This document shows positions 34,638 to 47,344 of a DNA stretch of 64,000 nucleotides, in pieces. Source of the stretch: Serendipita indica DSM 11827 (taxonomy: Eukaryota; Basidiomycota; Agaricomycetes; Sebacinales; Serendipitaceae); contig CAJVGD010000005.1 of assembly GCA_910890315.1 (NCBI GenBank), positions 682,001-746,000 of the forward strand, read 5' to 3'. Made by a program: the position numbers and the translations under genes. Below the pieces are notes generated by a model. That model had not been told where the DNA came from. It saw nothing but the letters and a program-made list of their open reading frames with translations, and made no database searches. How positions within the stretch are numbered: position 1 is the stretch's first letter; each line of letters starts with the position of its first letter.

Positions 34638-37600
34638 CTAAGTCGCAATAGGCAACACAATGTCAAACGCCCCAGTTCCACTTCGAGCCGGACGACCAGC
34701 AACTATATTCCCAGACGGTGTGCTGAGAGTGTCGAAATCGCCGTGCAAAGTTGCATCAGACAAAAACGCGGCTGTGGTTTCGTACGAGGCTTTGAGAAGC
34801 GGGGAGCTATGAGTCGCTATACCACGGCGGTTAAAAGGCTTGAAGCCGCCGTCAAAGGTCTACAGGGACGTCAGCAAGCTGTCTCTTGTCGGAGATAGAG
34901 TCCATACCATATAGTCGGCTATCAACATCAAGTGTCGAATATTGACCTTGATGCTATATACGTCGAAGACATCCTTGATCTCCTTGACTATACTGGCGCG
35001 CGCTGCCTCGACTCCATAAGTTGCCAGAATGGCATGAATACTGTTTGTGCTGATTCTAGTGACATCGACGACGCCTTCTCCTAGGAAAGCCACTGAACGA
35101 AGGTTTGTGCCTTCGACTATAATGTCCTGTAGTAAATCAGCATCATTCTTTTGTGCCTATGGTAAACTCACAGCATCTCCTGTGAAAACTCCATTTGAGA
35201 TAGCTTTATGAGACTTTGATGGAGCATGACTTTTGTGGATGCCTGGAACCTCCCTGACGATACACTTGACGCAGGATCGCTCCAAAATGTCGACAAGAAG
35301 CAGCTTTGGCATGTTGACATCGTACTAGTGATGTGAGAAATGGGTCGGTGACCAAGAGATCAACTTACCTCCAACTCGAAGAATAGACCCCGCTCGTGGT
35401 CATACCGCCACGAATCTGGTACAAGAGGAAGAGCAGACGAAAATACGTCCTTGATGTCGTCTAGAGCCCTCTCCAATCCTTGCTCTTCAGCGGCCTCTGA
35501 ATCACGATCCTCTCCCTGGTCATCCATGTCCTCTCCATCGGAATCCGTTGCCGCCTCCAGGGCGGTCTCATCTGCGATGGCTTCATCTTCACTCTCCGAG
35601 TCAGCATCATCTCCCTCCTCTTCGTCGTAAGTAGCTTGCTCCTTGCTCCTCGTCTGCTGTTTCTCGGCATCGGCGTCCCCGTCTCCGATTTCAGAGCCGT
35701 CTCTGTCATTATCTTCCACTACAGTGTCGCCGTTATCCGCGTCAACGTCGTCGGTATCGTCTCGTCCCGTCGCCCGGGACTCCTTCGCAGTCTTGCCTTT
35801 GCCAATAGAAGCTGCTTGAGCGCTCAGGTCGACAGTGAGTTTCTTTACTTCAGCTTGAATGCTACGCTTCAATATGGCGGCCAGTTTGCTCAATGCGAGT
35901 ATCACTTGGCGGGTTGAGACGAAATGGACAGTCTTGTACTCTGACTGTGGATAGAAACGCATCTCGACTCCAAACACCTTGCTTCGGGCGTCATGGTGGT
36001 GTCGAACGTGCTCCGTGATGCGGATATTCTCTATCAAATGAGATAGAGAAAGCTGGGAGGTTTCCTGACAAAACTCTTCCACTTTCACAAGAGGAGTCCC
36101 CTTTACGATAGGGAGGGTCATCATTGGAGTTTTTGGGTTGACCGCTGCGGTCATGACAATTTCACGCAGGCGGGGAATGCCCAAAGTCACATTTGCGGCA
36201 CCATGTCCTATGAAACGGTTTAGACGTTGTCTACGTAAGTACGAAATATGTACCAGCAAAATGAAAGGTATTGAGCGTCATCTGGGTGGATGGTTCGCCA
36301 ACTCTGATGGGATATGAGGCATAAACGAAGCACCGATTTTCCTAGAACTCACCCCTGAGATGCAAGCAATCCAACGGCTTCCCCTGGTTCGACCAGAGAG
36401 CGTATATATCGCACAGACATCAATGATTTGAACACTTTTGAAGGGAGTGTCGGTTCGATTGCTTGTCGTCCATTGATATTGCCCTTGACGATCAACAAAT
36501 GATTCTTGTTCTGAGAGATGTAGTCGTCCAACTCTTGCGCAAATTGCTCCGAAACTGCTCCTAGATGCCGTGAGGGGAAGAAAGTATTAATGGTCGGATC
36601 AGGCAGAGGCCGGTCCGGATGCTTTCGCTTCTTCTTCATGACGCGTTTCATATGATCATTGGCGTTTTCTTCGTCGATGATGCCTGCGAGCGCTTTGGCC
36701 GCAAACTTGGTCGCCAACGACCGTTGGTTCTTGAGATTAAAGCCGAATTTGGAGAGATGCATTTGTCGCGTCACATCCAGACCATCCTCCCCGTAGAGGA
36801 ACTGGTACACGGCAGAATCGGCACCTCTGACCGTGTGGTCATAATGCACTTGGATACCCTCCAGGTGTTTGATAAGGCAACGCTGTAGGTAGCCAGAACG
36901 ACTGGTCTTAACCGCAGTATCGATAAGGCCCTCTCGACCTGCCATGCAATGAAAGTAAAACTCCTGCGGTTTTAATCCTGTCAAGAAACGACTCGCTACG
37001 TAGCCTCCTGCGATCGCTGCTGTCTCGAAGGGTCTGAACGAAGGAAGAGTCTTGCCACTGACCATGACTGGCACTCGTCGCCCTTCCAGCTCCTGTTGTC
37101 CAAGAAGTGCGGATATCTGCCTGGCGTTTGTAGAACTTCCTTTCGCCCCAGAAGTGGTCATGGCTTGCATGTGGTTATCAGGGAACGGCCTGAGCAGACC
37201 ATTTGGAATGACTTTGATGACAGCTTCAAACAGCCCAGTCATCTTCCCTTTGACGATATTGTCCAGGCCAGCCATCTGAGCGTCGTCACGGAGGACCTTT
37301 TCGAGAAGTCTGTCGAGCTCTGCTTTCTTCTCCGCTTCATTCTTCTTAGTGCTTTGTGAGAGGTCACTGAAGAAGCTCGTAGCAGCTTCGGTTCCGAAAG
37401 TAGCACCAGAAGCCATGGTACTTTTCCGAGCCTTCTCGCCCTCGTCGGTGAGTACCAAGTCATCCATTCTGCACGTGAACGCACGGTGCTGGAGGTACTT
37501 GGTGAATAGGCGGCTGAAGATGCTGAGGAGCCGACCCGCTACTTCTGCTCCATACACGTCGTACACTGAGTGCACAAGCCCGTATGCAGAGGCACCAAAC

Positions 37601-40600
37601 TGCGACTTGTCTAGTACACCTCGGACAAGCTCGCCACCAAATACTAGCACCCGCTCCTCGGAAAGATTCCTTTCGTACTTGTCTTGGCTGCGATCCTTTT
37701 TGACGTCGTCCGAATCCCAGTTTGAGGGATGGATGTTACGTGGTCGGCCCCAACTCGCTTCCTTGACTTGAGCAGCAGATTTCACCGTTAGGGGTGAGGC
37801 GTTACGAGGAGTGATGTTCTTCAGTATGGTAGATATCTAAACCATATAAGAAAACGCAGTTCTGTGAAGATTATGCTCACGATTTGCTTTCCAGTCCACA
37901 GCGGTTGAGGCTTTAGGATCGCTGGAGGTACCATGTGTATCCGGCCATCCCCAGTATAGTTGTTCTCCGGTCTTAGGGCTCCGTAAACAAGTTGCTGATA
38001 TTCCTCTCGTGTAAAGAACGACGACTTATTTGTGAGCCATAAACCACCTACGACGTGGTCTTGAATCAAGCCGCGCAGTGGTTTACCTGAGGTTGGCACA
38101 AGATACTGATCGTCGGTACATGAAAGATTGAAAGCTTCGGAGCGAGAAAGTTGACTCTCTGCCTCAAGTTAGTCAAAAGATAGAAAATCTACTGTAGCTT
38201 ACGGGGAAAGTGAACGTTCATCTCTAAAGGCAGGTTAGAGAGCGTCGCCAATGCATAGTTGACTTACCGTCTCCATCGAAATCAGCTATAAACCATATGA
38301 TACCGTCAGTGATAGCAAAGGGCCAACATGTGTGAACTCTGACCATTATACGAGTTACTAGACGTGAATCAGCTCGCGAAAAGTCTTCAGCAGCTTGCTT
38401 ACCAATTAGCATAGTGCATACGAATTGTCTTCTCCCCGGGAAGTATTCTGGCTTTGTGGGTCATCATACTCGGCTTATGAAGAGTTGGTTGGCGGTTGAG
38501 AATAAGCATATCCCCGTCCCGTAGATGCCGGTAAACCTTCTTGCCCACCACGGGAGCTCTCGGCCTTAGCGTATTCACATTCTTCTCGAGCTCTTTGGGA
38601 GTCAAGAGCTGATTGGCGATAGCTGTTCGTTGTTCAAGATTGAGCTTGTCCTACGAAATCTCAGTAAAAAGGGTGCAGAATCAGACACAAGTCGTACGAG
38701 GCTCTGGGTCTGCCCGTCTTCGAATTGAACCATGTTTGCACCCGGGCCCTCCTTTGGGTTCGAACCACGGATGACAAGTTCTCGAAGCTCTGTGACATTG
38801 TGTTGTGTGACTGGCTCGGGGAATGTAAGCTTCCTTGCGAAGACCGGAGGTATCCCAATCTCGTTTGTTTCGATGTTGACGTCTGGCGAGATGACAGAGC
38901 GAGCAGCATAATTCACACGTTTTCCCTGAAAAGATTGTCAACCTTCGCGGAAACAGTCTCAGTCTCAGTCTCTCACCATCATGTGCATCCTGAATAACCC
39001 CTCCTTCTTCTCCAGTCCCTGTTTGATACCCGGCGTTGGCAGCTTCCCTTGTCTGGTTGGCGTAGGATTCTTCGAACTATCGATATACGAGTTGACATCG
39101 GTTTGGAGAACTATCAGCGTCTCGAATAGTCTCGCCAGTATCCGATTCCGCTCCTCCGAGCTCATCGTCGATTCTTTGACAGAACCCGCTCGAAGCTGCG
39201 CAGTAATGTCTCGTAAGTTGTATGATGTATTGATAACCTTGGTGAGATGCTGATTATGAGGGTGTTCAAAGAGTTGTTCCCCCATCTTGGCTGGTGGGCG
39301 GAAACGGGTTGGGGAGACAGCCAGGACTTCTAGGAAGAATATATCTGCCGAGACAGGACTGAACCCTGACGCATTAACAGGTGCGTACGGCCCCTGTCTG
39401 CCGAATATCAACGAGCAGATCGTTGACTCGTTGCGAAACAGCCATCGGAGGTGAGCACGAACTTCCTCTGGAGCAACTACGCGCTCATTTCGACCACGGG
39501 CACCTTTGATCCTGCCATTGGCGGCTCTTGCAACGTGTACCACTTCTGCAGTGTCATCCCCAGAGCCTTCGTCCGTTTCCATCTCCTCGTCGTTGATTTC
39601 CTCATCGACCTCCATTTCACTCCCGCTTTCTGATCTGGAGTCAGACTTGGTTATACGCTTTTCCGTCTCGCGAGGGATTGTCTGACGATGGATTGCAGCA
39701 TCGTACGCGAATGCGTCTGGACGTCGAAGTCCTAGATGATCCAATTGCACCTTTTGTTTTGGAGTAAGGTCATACTCGATGATTTTAGTGTGCCCATCCT
39801 TGCGAAAGGTATAGGCCGCTCTGGAACAAATCAGAACCAAAAACAGAGAGGTCGACTGGACTTACGCGCCACATTGTTTGCGCTGACATTTCTTCGCACT
39901 AGCCAGGGCGACTCGCAGAAATTCGTCGATGGCCGCTTTCCTAGCTTGATACACGGGTCCATCCTTGTAATCCCCGCGCTTTGCATTGGTAGCGTGTTGG
40001 AGATTGATATTCACGTAGAGCTCAACTTTCTGAGCTATCTTCTCCTCTACAACCTGTTCTGCTTCATCGTCTTTGCTTTTTTCGTCTGCAAAGTTGGCTG
40101 CATCCAGCGCGTTTGCAGCTTCAAGTAGACCTCTTTCGAGTAGTCGAAGCTTCCCTATCGTCTTTGCAACCTGTAGGCGGTGAGGGCAAGATTGTCCGAG
40201 GCCACAGAAGACATACATGGAGTCGGCTCGCTTTGAAGTGGTGACAAAACAAACAAGTAGACCTCAGTAGCTTGTATGTGACCATCATAAACAGTGGATG
40301 ATAAACCGGCGCCGGGAGCTCAATGTGACCAAAGTGTCCCGGACATTGAAAATAGTCTAGATGGCACGTCGCGCAACTAAAAGTAGTGTAAGACTCTAAA
40401 AACTACCTATTGAAATATTTTTACATACACATCTCGCTGCGTACTGGGACCAAGCGCGGGATCGTACAGGCCACCAAGGTTTGGTTGGTTGAAATTATCG
40501 AGAAGGACCGGGTTGACGATTTGTTTTACAGATATTCGTCGAATATCCTCGGTGCTCAAAAAGGAGAACGAGACGGATGCGACGGAAGACGAGACTGGAC

Positions 40601-40613
40601 GGCCAATGTCCAT
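34638..40613 (-). CDS. RPA190: RNA polymerase I largest subunit (A190)
   Basis: Catalytic subunit for rRNA synthesis in the nucleolus. Start [23 protein letters not shown] about 6 kb with many short introns. Zinc-binding N terminus, clamp, [12 protein letters not shown] and [12 protein letters not shown], then the catalytic metal-A loop ADFDGDEMNVHFP, interrupted by an intron after ADFDGD. Funnel and trigger-loop region [22 protein letters not shown]. The Pol I hallmark is a long acidic insert (about residues 1330-1450; coding positions about 35.45-35.85 kb), here almost only Asp, Glu and Ser. C terminus [14 protein letters not shown]-stop. Conserved exons checked join in frame. Upstream lies the Virilizer-like gene, tail to head with about 100 bp between. 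Confidence 0.95.
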
Positions 40614-40710
40614 CTGTGGCGGAGGAAAAGGTAGGTCAATAGTCACCGTCGACCAAACGAAAAACAATCGGAGACTCGATTCAAAACATGATATAATATC
40701 CGAGCTCTAA

Positions 40711-43700
40711 CTACAAACCAGGAATGAATGGGTTTGGAGGCGCCTGAGCCACAGCTGGCGAACTCTGGGCTGATGGATGCGAGGTGACAGAGCGACTGCC
40801 CAAGGGAGACCCTGCAGTAACAAAATCCTTGAAAACATCAAAATGATGAACATTACAGGAAAAAAGATACTCACATCAACATGAATGCTCGGAGGTCGAC
40901 TGGTGTTGATGCGACCCAAGGCAGAAGTGCGAAGTTGGCGAAAGTCGTTACTCATATACACCTTTGTAAGCGTCGCACTCATAGGTGAGCGGTTCAGAGA
41001 AGGTGGAGATGTCGTGACGAGCCCAAGTGCGGGATGAGTTGCAGACTTTGGGGGGGTCCGAGGCTGATTCTGCGCATCAAGCAACGTTTTCATTTGAGGT
41101 ATTGTCAACCTCAACTTTGCTAGTACTGTTACTTCTTGGTTGTTGTCATCCATTGCCGAGTCCTCTGCAAAGTGCAGCTCGTTGGCCATGGCACTCAGAT
41201 GGCTGTTTGGCGTACCAGCCGTCTTTTCGATGAGCCTCTGCAGTGATTGGAATGCTTCATATGTCAGACAGGGGATCATCAAACCTCGCATACGAGAGCT
41301 CAGCCACTCCAGCAGACCGACGATCTTGTCCACGTCGGTGGATGGCAACACAGCACGTGCACTGAGTAGAAGAAGCGTGCTACCAATCTCATAAAAGAGT
41401 AACTCCGTGTCTGCATGGATATAGGGACCACTGTTTCTGAGCGTCGACAGGATATCTGGAAGCGATGACTCGTCATGGGATCGCATCTGCCTCAGAAGCG
41501 TGCAAATAGCCGCGATTTTTAGGCTTTGGTGATTCTCCGCAAAGAACCGACGAGCGAGGTTGGCGGAAGCAGAGTCGTGGAGTCGAAGTTGGCTAAGCTT
41601 GGCGTAGCAGCTCGCGAGTCGATCCGCAAGCCGTCCAGTGAACATTATTGACCGCACTTCATCGTAGTTCCGTTGCAAAAGCATGTCGAGAGCTTCGAAT
41701 GAATCGGAAACTTGGAATTGAATGGCGAGTTCCAGTGCCGTATGCTGTTCGGCAAGCTGAAGTCTCTCGAGGCTGAGATAAAGATGAGATAGTTCCTCGT
41801 CTAGGAGACATGCGCCGATTCCTAGCTCTCCACCATCCAACGCCATTAACCGCAGCGTCCACTTAACACGCAATTCCGCGGAGCATCGCGAGAGGAAGCC
41901 TCGCACCAGAGTAAGTTGCGAGATTATAGCACTCCGCCACGCCGGGTTGATTGCCGGGTCTTCGTGGATCTGGACCTCTGGTAACAGCGCTTCCAGGAGC
42001 AGTGAAACATGGCGGATGCTAGCAGCTGGATCACGACCGAATGGGATATGGGATGCGAATAGCACGCTCTCAAAGAACCGTCTAGTTGGCAGTTCCCCGA
42101 ATGCGTACCGAGAGAAGAAGGAGATGACGGTTCGTAGGCCAGCTTGAACTCTCTGAACAATGCTCAGGACAGGAGGTTCAATAGACTGAGATTTTGACCG
42201 TATGATCGACTCGGAATGGATAGATAAATGAAGCAATGCATGGGACAGTTGGTCGACGACGCGACAAAGGGGAGGCGTGACTTGGCCTATATCGGGGAGC
42301 ATGCTCAGTATACTCGCCGCTGCATGGAAGAGGTCCCCGAGCAGACCAGATGTCAGCGAGTTATACTCCCGGCGTCCAATCAGAGTAGATATTGCGAATA
42401 GTTGATCCACAAGTGCATCAATTAGCCCGTGATCCTGATCACTGAGAGACCACAATGCACGGAGAATCACATCGATGCCATTTTTGTATAGCTCGTCACT
42501 CACGTGCTCCACAAGGACTCGAAGATAGTATGCGGCGTTTTCTTCTTCGACTCCCTGTAAGAGGAGTGGGGGAGCGAGGAGAACTCTCAACACGCCGGAC
42601 AGCCCGTTCTGAGAGATTTCGACTGCCTTTTTAAACCAGGTATCGTCAGAAAAGGGCAGCGAATCGGCGTTGTGATTCGACAGATACTGAAGGAAGGTGG
42701 GTTTGAAAAGAACTTGGGGAGTTGATCTGTAGAGGCGATAAATGACCCGCTCTGCCGCCAGGCTTGTGCCTTGGGTGCAATCTTTGATCGTCATTGACAA
42801 TCTCCATAAACACTGTTTGAGCGACAATATTCGGTTGAGGATCTAGTCATCGTCAGAATAGTAAAACACATAAGAGCAATAGCTTACGTCTGCATATCCA
42901 GGGTCACCCTGCCAAAGCAGAAAGGCATGGATGATTCTTTGCAGAGTCGAGTGTTTGCCTCGCTATTGGCCCAACAAAAGACGGGAAGGACCGTCCCTAT
43001 TCCGATGATGGCGCGAAGGAATGCCTGTCTTTCAGGTAACGTGTAACGTTCGGTTTTGTTGGTAAATCCAGGTTTAACGGCTGCTCCTTGAGGGGAGCCG
43101 AGGAGCTTGGCAATTGGTGCGTATGCTACCAGTCCTTGAAGGAACATAGAAAACGAATCCTCTTCTCCGAGGATATCGTAGATCCACGAGAGAGATGGGC
43201 CAAAGTCGGTGCCATCTTTGGTCAGGGCGTCTTGCAGAGATTTCCAACCACGCGCTCGTTGAAGAAGAGATTCGATAGCTTTGCTTAACTCAGGATCCTT
43301 GACATCTTTCATAGACCGCAAGGTTTGCATGGTTTGAGGCTCGCAGAGATGGGCGGCAAAGGATGGGTTAGATGCACAGATGTAAAACTTTTCGAGAAGA
43401 GAATTATCTCGTTTGATGCTGAATTTTAATAAAGACGGCAGGTCTACCTTGCTCTGCGCTGATGTCAGTGATGGGTGAGCATAGAAAATCAGTTATCACC
43501 AATGCAATACGGGATACTTGTGGTGGATGCTTGTTCAAGTTGTTGAGAACATGGCTGAGCCATGCTGGCTTGATGACAGACTGTAGAGGCATGAGATAAG
43601 ACGTGTGCAAATGCCTGGTCGACTTACTGGGTTTTCGAGGGCAGTGAATAAAGTCTGCGACAGAAATAGCAGGGACGATTCCGGTTCGTCATCATGAACA

Positions 43701-44509
43701 GGGAAACGCAGTTCTTCCATAATCTGCTCCAGCCACCGCTGCTTTGGATGAACGCCATCGATATCGTTCAAAGAATCGAGTTCTGGGATTGAGGAAAGGT
43801 CGGCGTAGCGTGCCGGGTAATCTGGGATTTCCCAGTCTTCATCGCTCGGTTTGAGGAGGAACATTAGGCGCAGAAGATGCAAGGGTGATACATCTCCGAC
43901 ACACTCTTTGCATAGTGATGCTGCCAGACGGGATGGGGTGGAATGTTGGGCGACTTGGAGATAGTCTGGGAGACGAGAGTTCGAGGCGAGACTGGCAACT
44001 GGATTGGGATGGCTCGTGGTAACGTTCTCTGAAGCAGGGTGCCCATATACTGCGACAGTCAAACGTGTTATCCAGGTGTCGAAGATTAGTAGTCGGGTTG
44101 AATGCTACGCCACCGTTTAGTGAAATGTTGATCTAGTTGAGGGCAGAACGAACCTGACTCAAGTCGATATCAAAGTCCTGAGTTCCTCCATCGTAGTATA
44201 TCTTTGTACTCTCCAGTTGATTTGATGGCTTAGGGCGCTCTACGTCCAGCGGGGCGGCTGTGAGGAAGAGTCGAATTGGCACGACAACCTCTTGATGCGA
44301 CTCGGGAAGTTCTGTTTCACTGGATCATCTGTAGGCTGAAGGATACCATAGGCGCGTATTTACCTTACTAGCGTCTCATCGTTCTCGAATAATCGCTCGC
44401 TGGGGCCAAAGATGCGTATCCGATTGATAACTACGGGTACAGAGAAGCGTATTGCAGCCAGATTTGATGAATTTTGTGGTTCCAGCGTTGTCCAGTAGAG
44501 CAGCGACAT
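40711..44509 (-). CDS. Virilizer N-terminal domain protein (VIRMA/Vir1-like)
   Basis: Large scaffold related to Virilizer/VIRMA, a subunit of the m6A mRNA methyltransferase complex. Start MSLLYWTTLEPQNSSN at 44509. The N-terminal VIR_N domain: LAAIRFSVPVVINRIRIFGP, ETELPESHQEVVVPIRLFL, LESTKIYYDGGTQDFDIDL and LLIFDTWITRLTVAVYG, joined over two introns whose phases fit. The rest is a long helical-repeat body, mostly in one 700-codon exon (42827 leftward). A Pro/Ser-rich tail ends with a last exon NPFIPGL-stop. Length about 1,190 residues. Family known from domain pattern; the methylation role in this fungus is inference. The ORM gene starts 30 bp away on the other strand. Confidence 0.7.
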
Positions 44510-44538
44510 AGTCTGGGCAAACGACGAGAAGTCCAAGG

Positions 44539-45462
44539 TTGACCATCGCCGCCACTTGTGGATTGCACGCCATGCCAGCAAAAGGCATCATTGCGCCTTC
44601 TATCGCCGTCCAAGAGCCTTCTTCATCGTCAACGACAGCAACAGCACCAGCCAGCGCACATACTCGGCGCGGCCGGTCGTCGAGTCTGGTGACCGTCGAG
44701 CAAGTGGGCGAATCACACTACGAACTGCTGGATCAAAGTGCCTATGTAAACCCAAATGCAGAATGGGTAAACTCGAAAGGCACGCTCATTCCTCGAATAT
44801 GGCTCGATTGCTGACGTGCGACTGCAAAAAAGGTGCTTGGCTCATGCATCCAATCCTCATTCTCGTCGTCAAATTGTCGCTGGATATCATCCCAGGAATG
44901 ACACAGCAAGCTAGCTGGACGCTCGTGAATTTAGGCTACTTAGCGGCAAGTCCTCCGCGGTTTCCGTGTCGGAAGATGATTCTCATACGCGAATATGAAA
45001 CTAGGTTTCCTATTTGATGTTTCACTGGGCAACTGGAATCCCCTTTCACAACGAGCTCCATGCCGGTGCATACGACGACCTCACGTTTTGGGAACAGATT
45101 GACGATGGGGAACAGTATACCCCAGCAAAGAAGTTTCTCATCTGTACCCCCATATTACTGTACGTCAAATACTCATCATTTGCCCGGTGTCCACTAAAGC
45201 CACTGCCTAGGTTCCTCCTCTCGACTCACTACACCGATTATAATCCCTGGGTATTTGCCATCAATTTTACGGCGTTAATGTTTTGCTTGTTCCCAAAGCT
45301 TCCAATAGTATGTGCCAACAGTCAGCTTGTGTTGCTACAGCTGACCATCGGTTACAGTTACACGGCAGACGAGTCCGTGTTCTCCCGGGTGATGCCTCTG
45401 GCTTTGCGACTCCAGCAGGGTCTGGAGCAATTACGCCTCGACAAATGTCTTTTCGCAAATAG
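44539..45462 (+). CDS. ORM1: ORMDL family regulator of serine palmitoyltransferase
   Basis: ER membrane protein that restrains sphingolipid synthesis. Exon 1 ends YVNPNAEWVNSKG; I use the ATG at 44539, with 44572 as an alternative. Exon 2 AWLMHPILILVV, IIPGMTQQASWTLVNLGYLA; exon 3 SYLMFHWATGIPFHNELHAG, YDDLTFWEQIDDGEQYTP; exon 4 LLSTHYTDYNPWVFAINFTA, CLFPKLPI; last exon LHGRRVRVLPG, ending ITPRQMSFRK-stop. All ORM hallmarks and TM segments are present. A Ser-rich N terminus (RRGRSSSLVTVEQ) resembles the Ypk1-phosphorylated site region of yeast Orm. Introns 1 (44780-44832) and 2 (44946-45004) can only be read with GC donors, GCACGC and GCAAGT; introns 3 and 4 use GT. Confidence 0.9.
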
Positions 45463-46132
45463 GCTTGTGGTAAATTGATGAATTCACCCTTGTCTGCCAA
45501 ACTCTTGCGTTGAGGAGCCAGTCCGAAGGGCTGGGAGCTACGCTCACACGACGTGATCGAGCACCGACATTTAATTCTGCAGTTTAAGGTTCCTCATAGG
45601 CGTGGTATCCTCGATATCTCATCCAGGCAGCGGATAGCGACCTGATGTACGACCAATCGCGCCAGAGCGCATGGCCCGACACACACAAATGCCACGTCAA
45701 GACGTCTATTAACATGATTCATTGTCCATCTTCCTAGTTCAGCAGAGTTCGGGGACGCTCTGATGGGCGGCGCCTTTGCCTCATGTTTGCAGTATGGTTG
45801 CAGTATGGGTCCTCGGCTTCAAAGGCGCGTAGAGCTGACCGCTAGCATTCTGCCTTTCTCTTTCTTCCCCACGTCAACTTACTAACTGCTATCGGTTCAG
45901 CGTAGTTCCTTTTATCGTCTAGGCGAAGCTCGAGCTTACCTCACTTGTCCGCCGAGGGCCTTCGCAATACTAACACCGGAACCCGTACAGACGGCTCTTC
46001 TCCTGCTATAAGTGGTGTGGTCGACCCACCTCGCCTGTTCCAGCCTGTGACCTCGTCCCGTTTCCTTGTCTCTTGCCCTCCCCCTCATCCACGACGCTTT
46101 TTTCTTTCCCACTTTTGCATTCTATCTATCAA
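45463..46132. other. Intergenic region
   Basis: 3' flank of ORM and promoter of the next plus-strand gene. It has a pyrimidine-rich stretch (CTTTCTCTTTCTTCCCC, about 45861-45877), a common fungal promoter feature, and a CTATAAGTGG at about 46004. No gene or repeat recognised. Confidence 0.4.
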
Positions 46133-47344
46133 ATGGGTTCCAAGGTCTCAAAGCCGGCTGAGCCAGAGCAAAAGTTGTACGCCGTCGCAACGCCGCATCC
46201 CACTTTACAGTACATTTACCCCGTCTACGCCTCACCAATCGACTTGTCAAAAACATCTTCAACAGAGAAGAAGGGTCGTAGCTCGCCTTTGACATGGCGG
46301 AACGAAAAGTCAAAGGGGAAAAGAGAGATACAGATTATCGACGAACCTGTGGAGCATCTACATCAAGAGCTACCGGTTGGCATCAATGATGATGGTGCTT
46401 GGTATCATTTCCGTAAGCCTTGTGCTGTGGTGTCTGCCATCGACTCTGACCTCCCTTTCTAGACGTGGATGCCGATGGAGATGTCGACTACATAAGACCT
46501 GGTGTTCGTGCGCCAATTCTCCTATGTGCAAGCTAGCTGACCCAATCAAAAGACCACCCTACCGACGGCGTTTCAGAAGAATCAGGCAATGTACCCGTCG
46601 TATGTGGCTGACGAGTCGATCGCACCCTCTATGGCCGGCACACCCTATCAAGATTCCTACTACTCATACTCTGCGGCACCGGCCTATCAAGGATATCACC
46701 ACCCTCAACCTCAACGCATCTCCCAGTCCGATGCGTACTCCGCCGGGTCCACCCCGTACCATCCGCGGGCCAGGAGCGTCTCTCCAGTCCACTCACGCGC
46801 CATGACGCCGACAAATATGCGTCCCAGGCGTGCGACGACACCCACGCCAAAGGGATCCCGAACGCCCATCTACGAGCCAGCACCACCGATGCCACAAGAT
46901 ATCGTCTTGTTACCTCGCCGCGTGCCTCCAAGCTCCTTCAACGCCAAATCGCTTCCATCTGTACCTGCCTCGCGAGGTACGGATGCGAGGGAGTACGCTA
47001 GACCACAAGCTATCGAGTACCGATCCGAGAGGCGAGCCGATGGACGCGACAGATCGCCCGACTATAGTCGTACTGCTGCATCTAGAACCCTCGCATCTCA
47101 TCGCCCATCCATGGACGGAGACAACACGGCAGTCTCGTCACCGTATCATGGAAGCAAGGCCGTCGTTGTGAAGCCTACTCATCCCAGACCTTATAGCCCA
47201 CCAGATGAAGACGAAGAAGAAGAAGAAGACGAGGAGCCTCATACCTATCATCACTCACGATCGCCCAATAAGCACCCAAGAGATTATTATCCGTCGCCAA
47301 GTAGCCTGAACTCCGACCGCAGAGTCCAGACACGTCGATACTGA
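46133..47344 (+). CDS. Low-complexity protein with N-myristoylation motif, unknown function
   Basis: Starts MGSKVSKPAEPEQKLY, a good N-myristoylation signal (Gly2, Ser6, Lys7), so membrane tethering is plausible. Three exons: the first to about 46410 (DGAWYHF), a short second (HVDADGDVDYIRPG), and a long third from about 46550. The donor GGTGTTCG at about 46503 is the only one keeping frame. The third exon is disordered, rich in Tyr, Pro, Ser and Arg (SYYSYSAAPAYQGYHHP, SRTPIYEPAPP), with an acidic run (DEDEEEEEDEEP) and a basic end QTRRY-stop. I recognise no domain. Probably about 370 residues. Confidence 0.65.

Noticed and set aside
38750-38765. GGGTTCGAACC, tRNA T-loop-like palindrome
   Set aside because: It lies inside a conserved exon of RPA190 and has no tRNA fold.
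44376-44591. Alternative minus-strand frame (VNLGLLVVCPDYVAALLDN) at the start of the Virilizer-like gene
   Set aside because: It overlaps the conserved VIR_N frame and runs through the ORM first exon. The VIR_N reading splices into further conserved blocks; this one does not.
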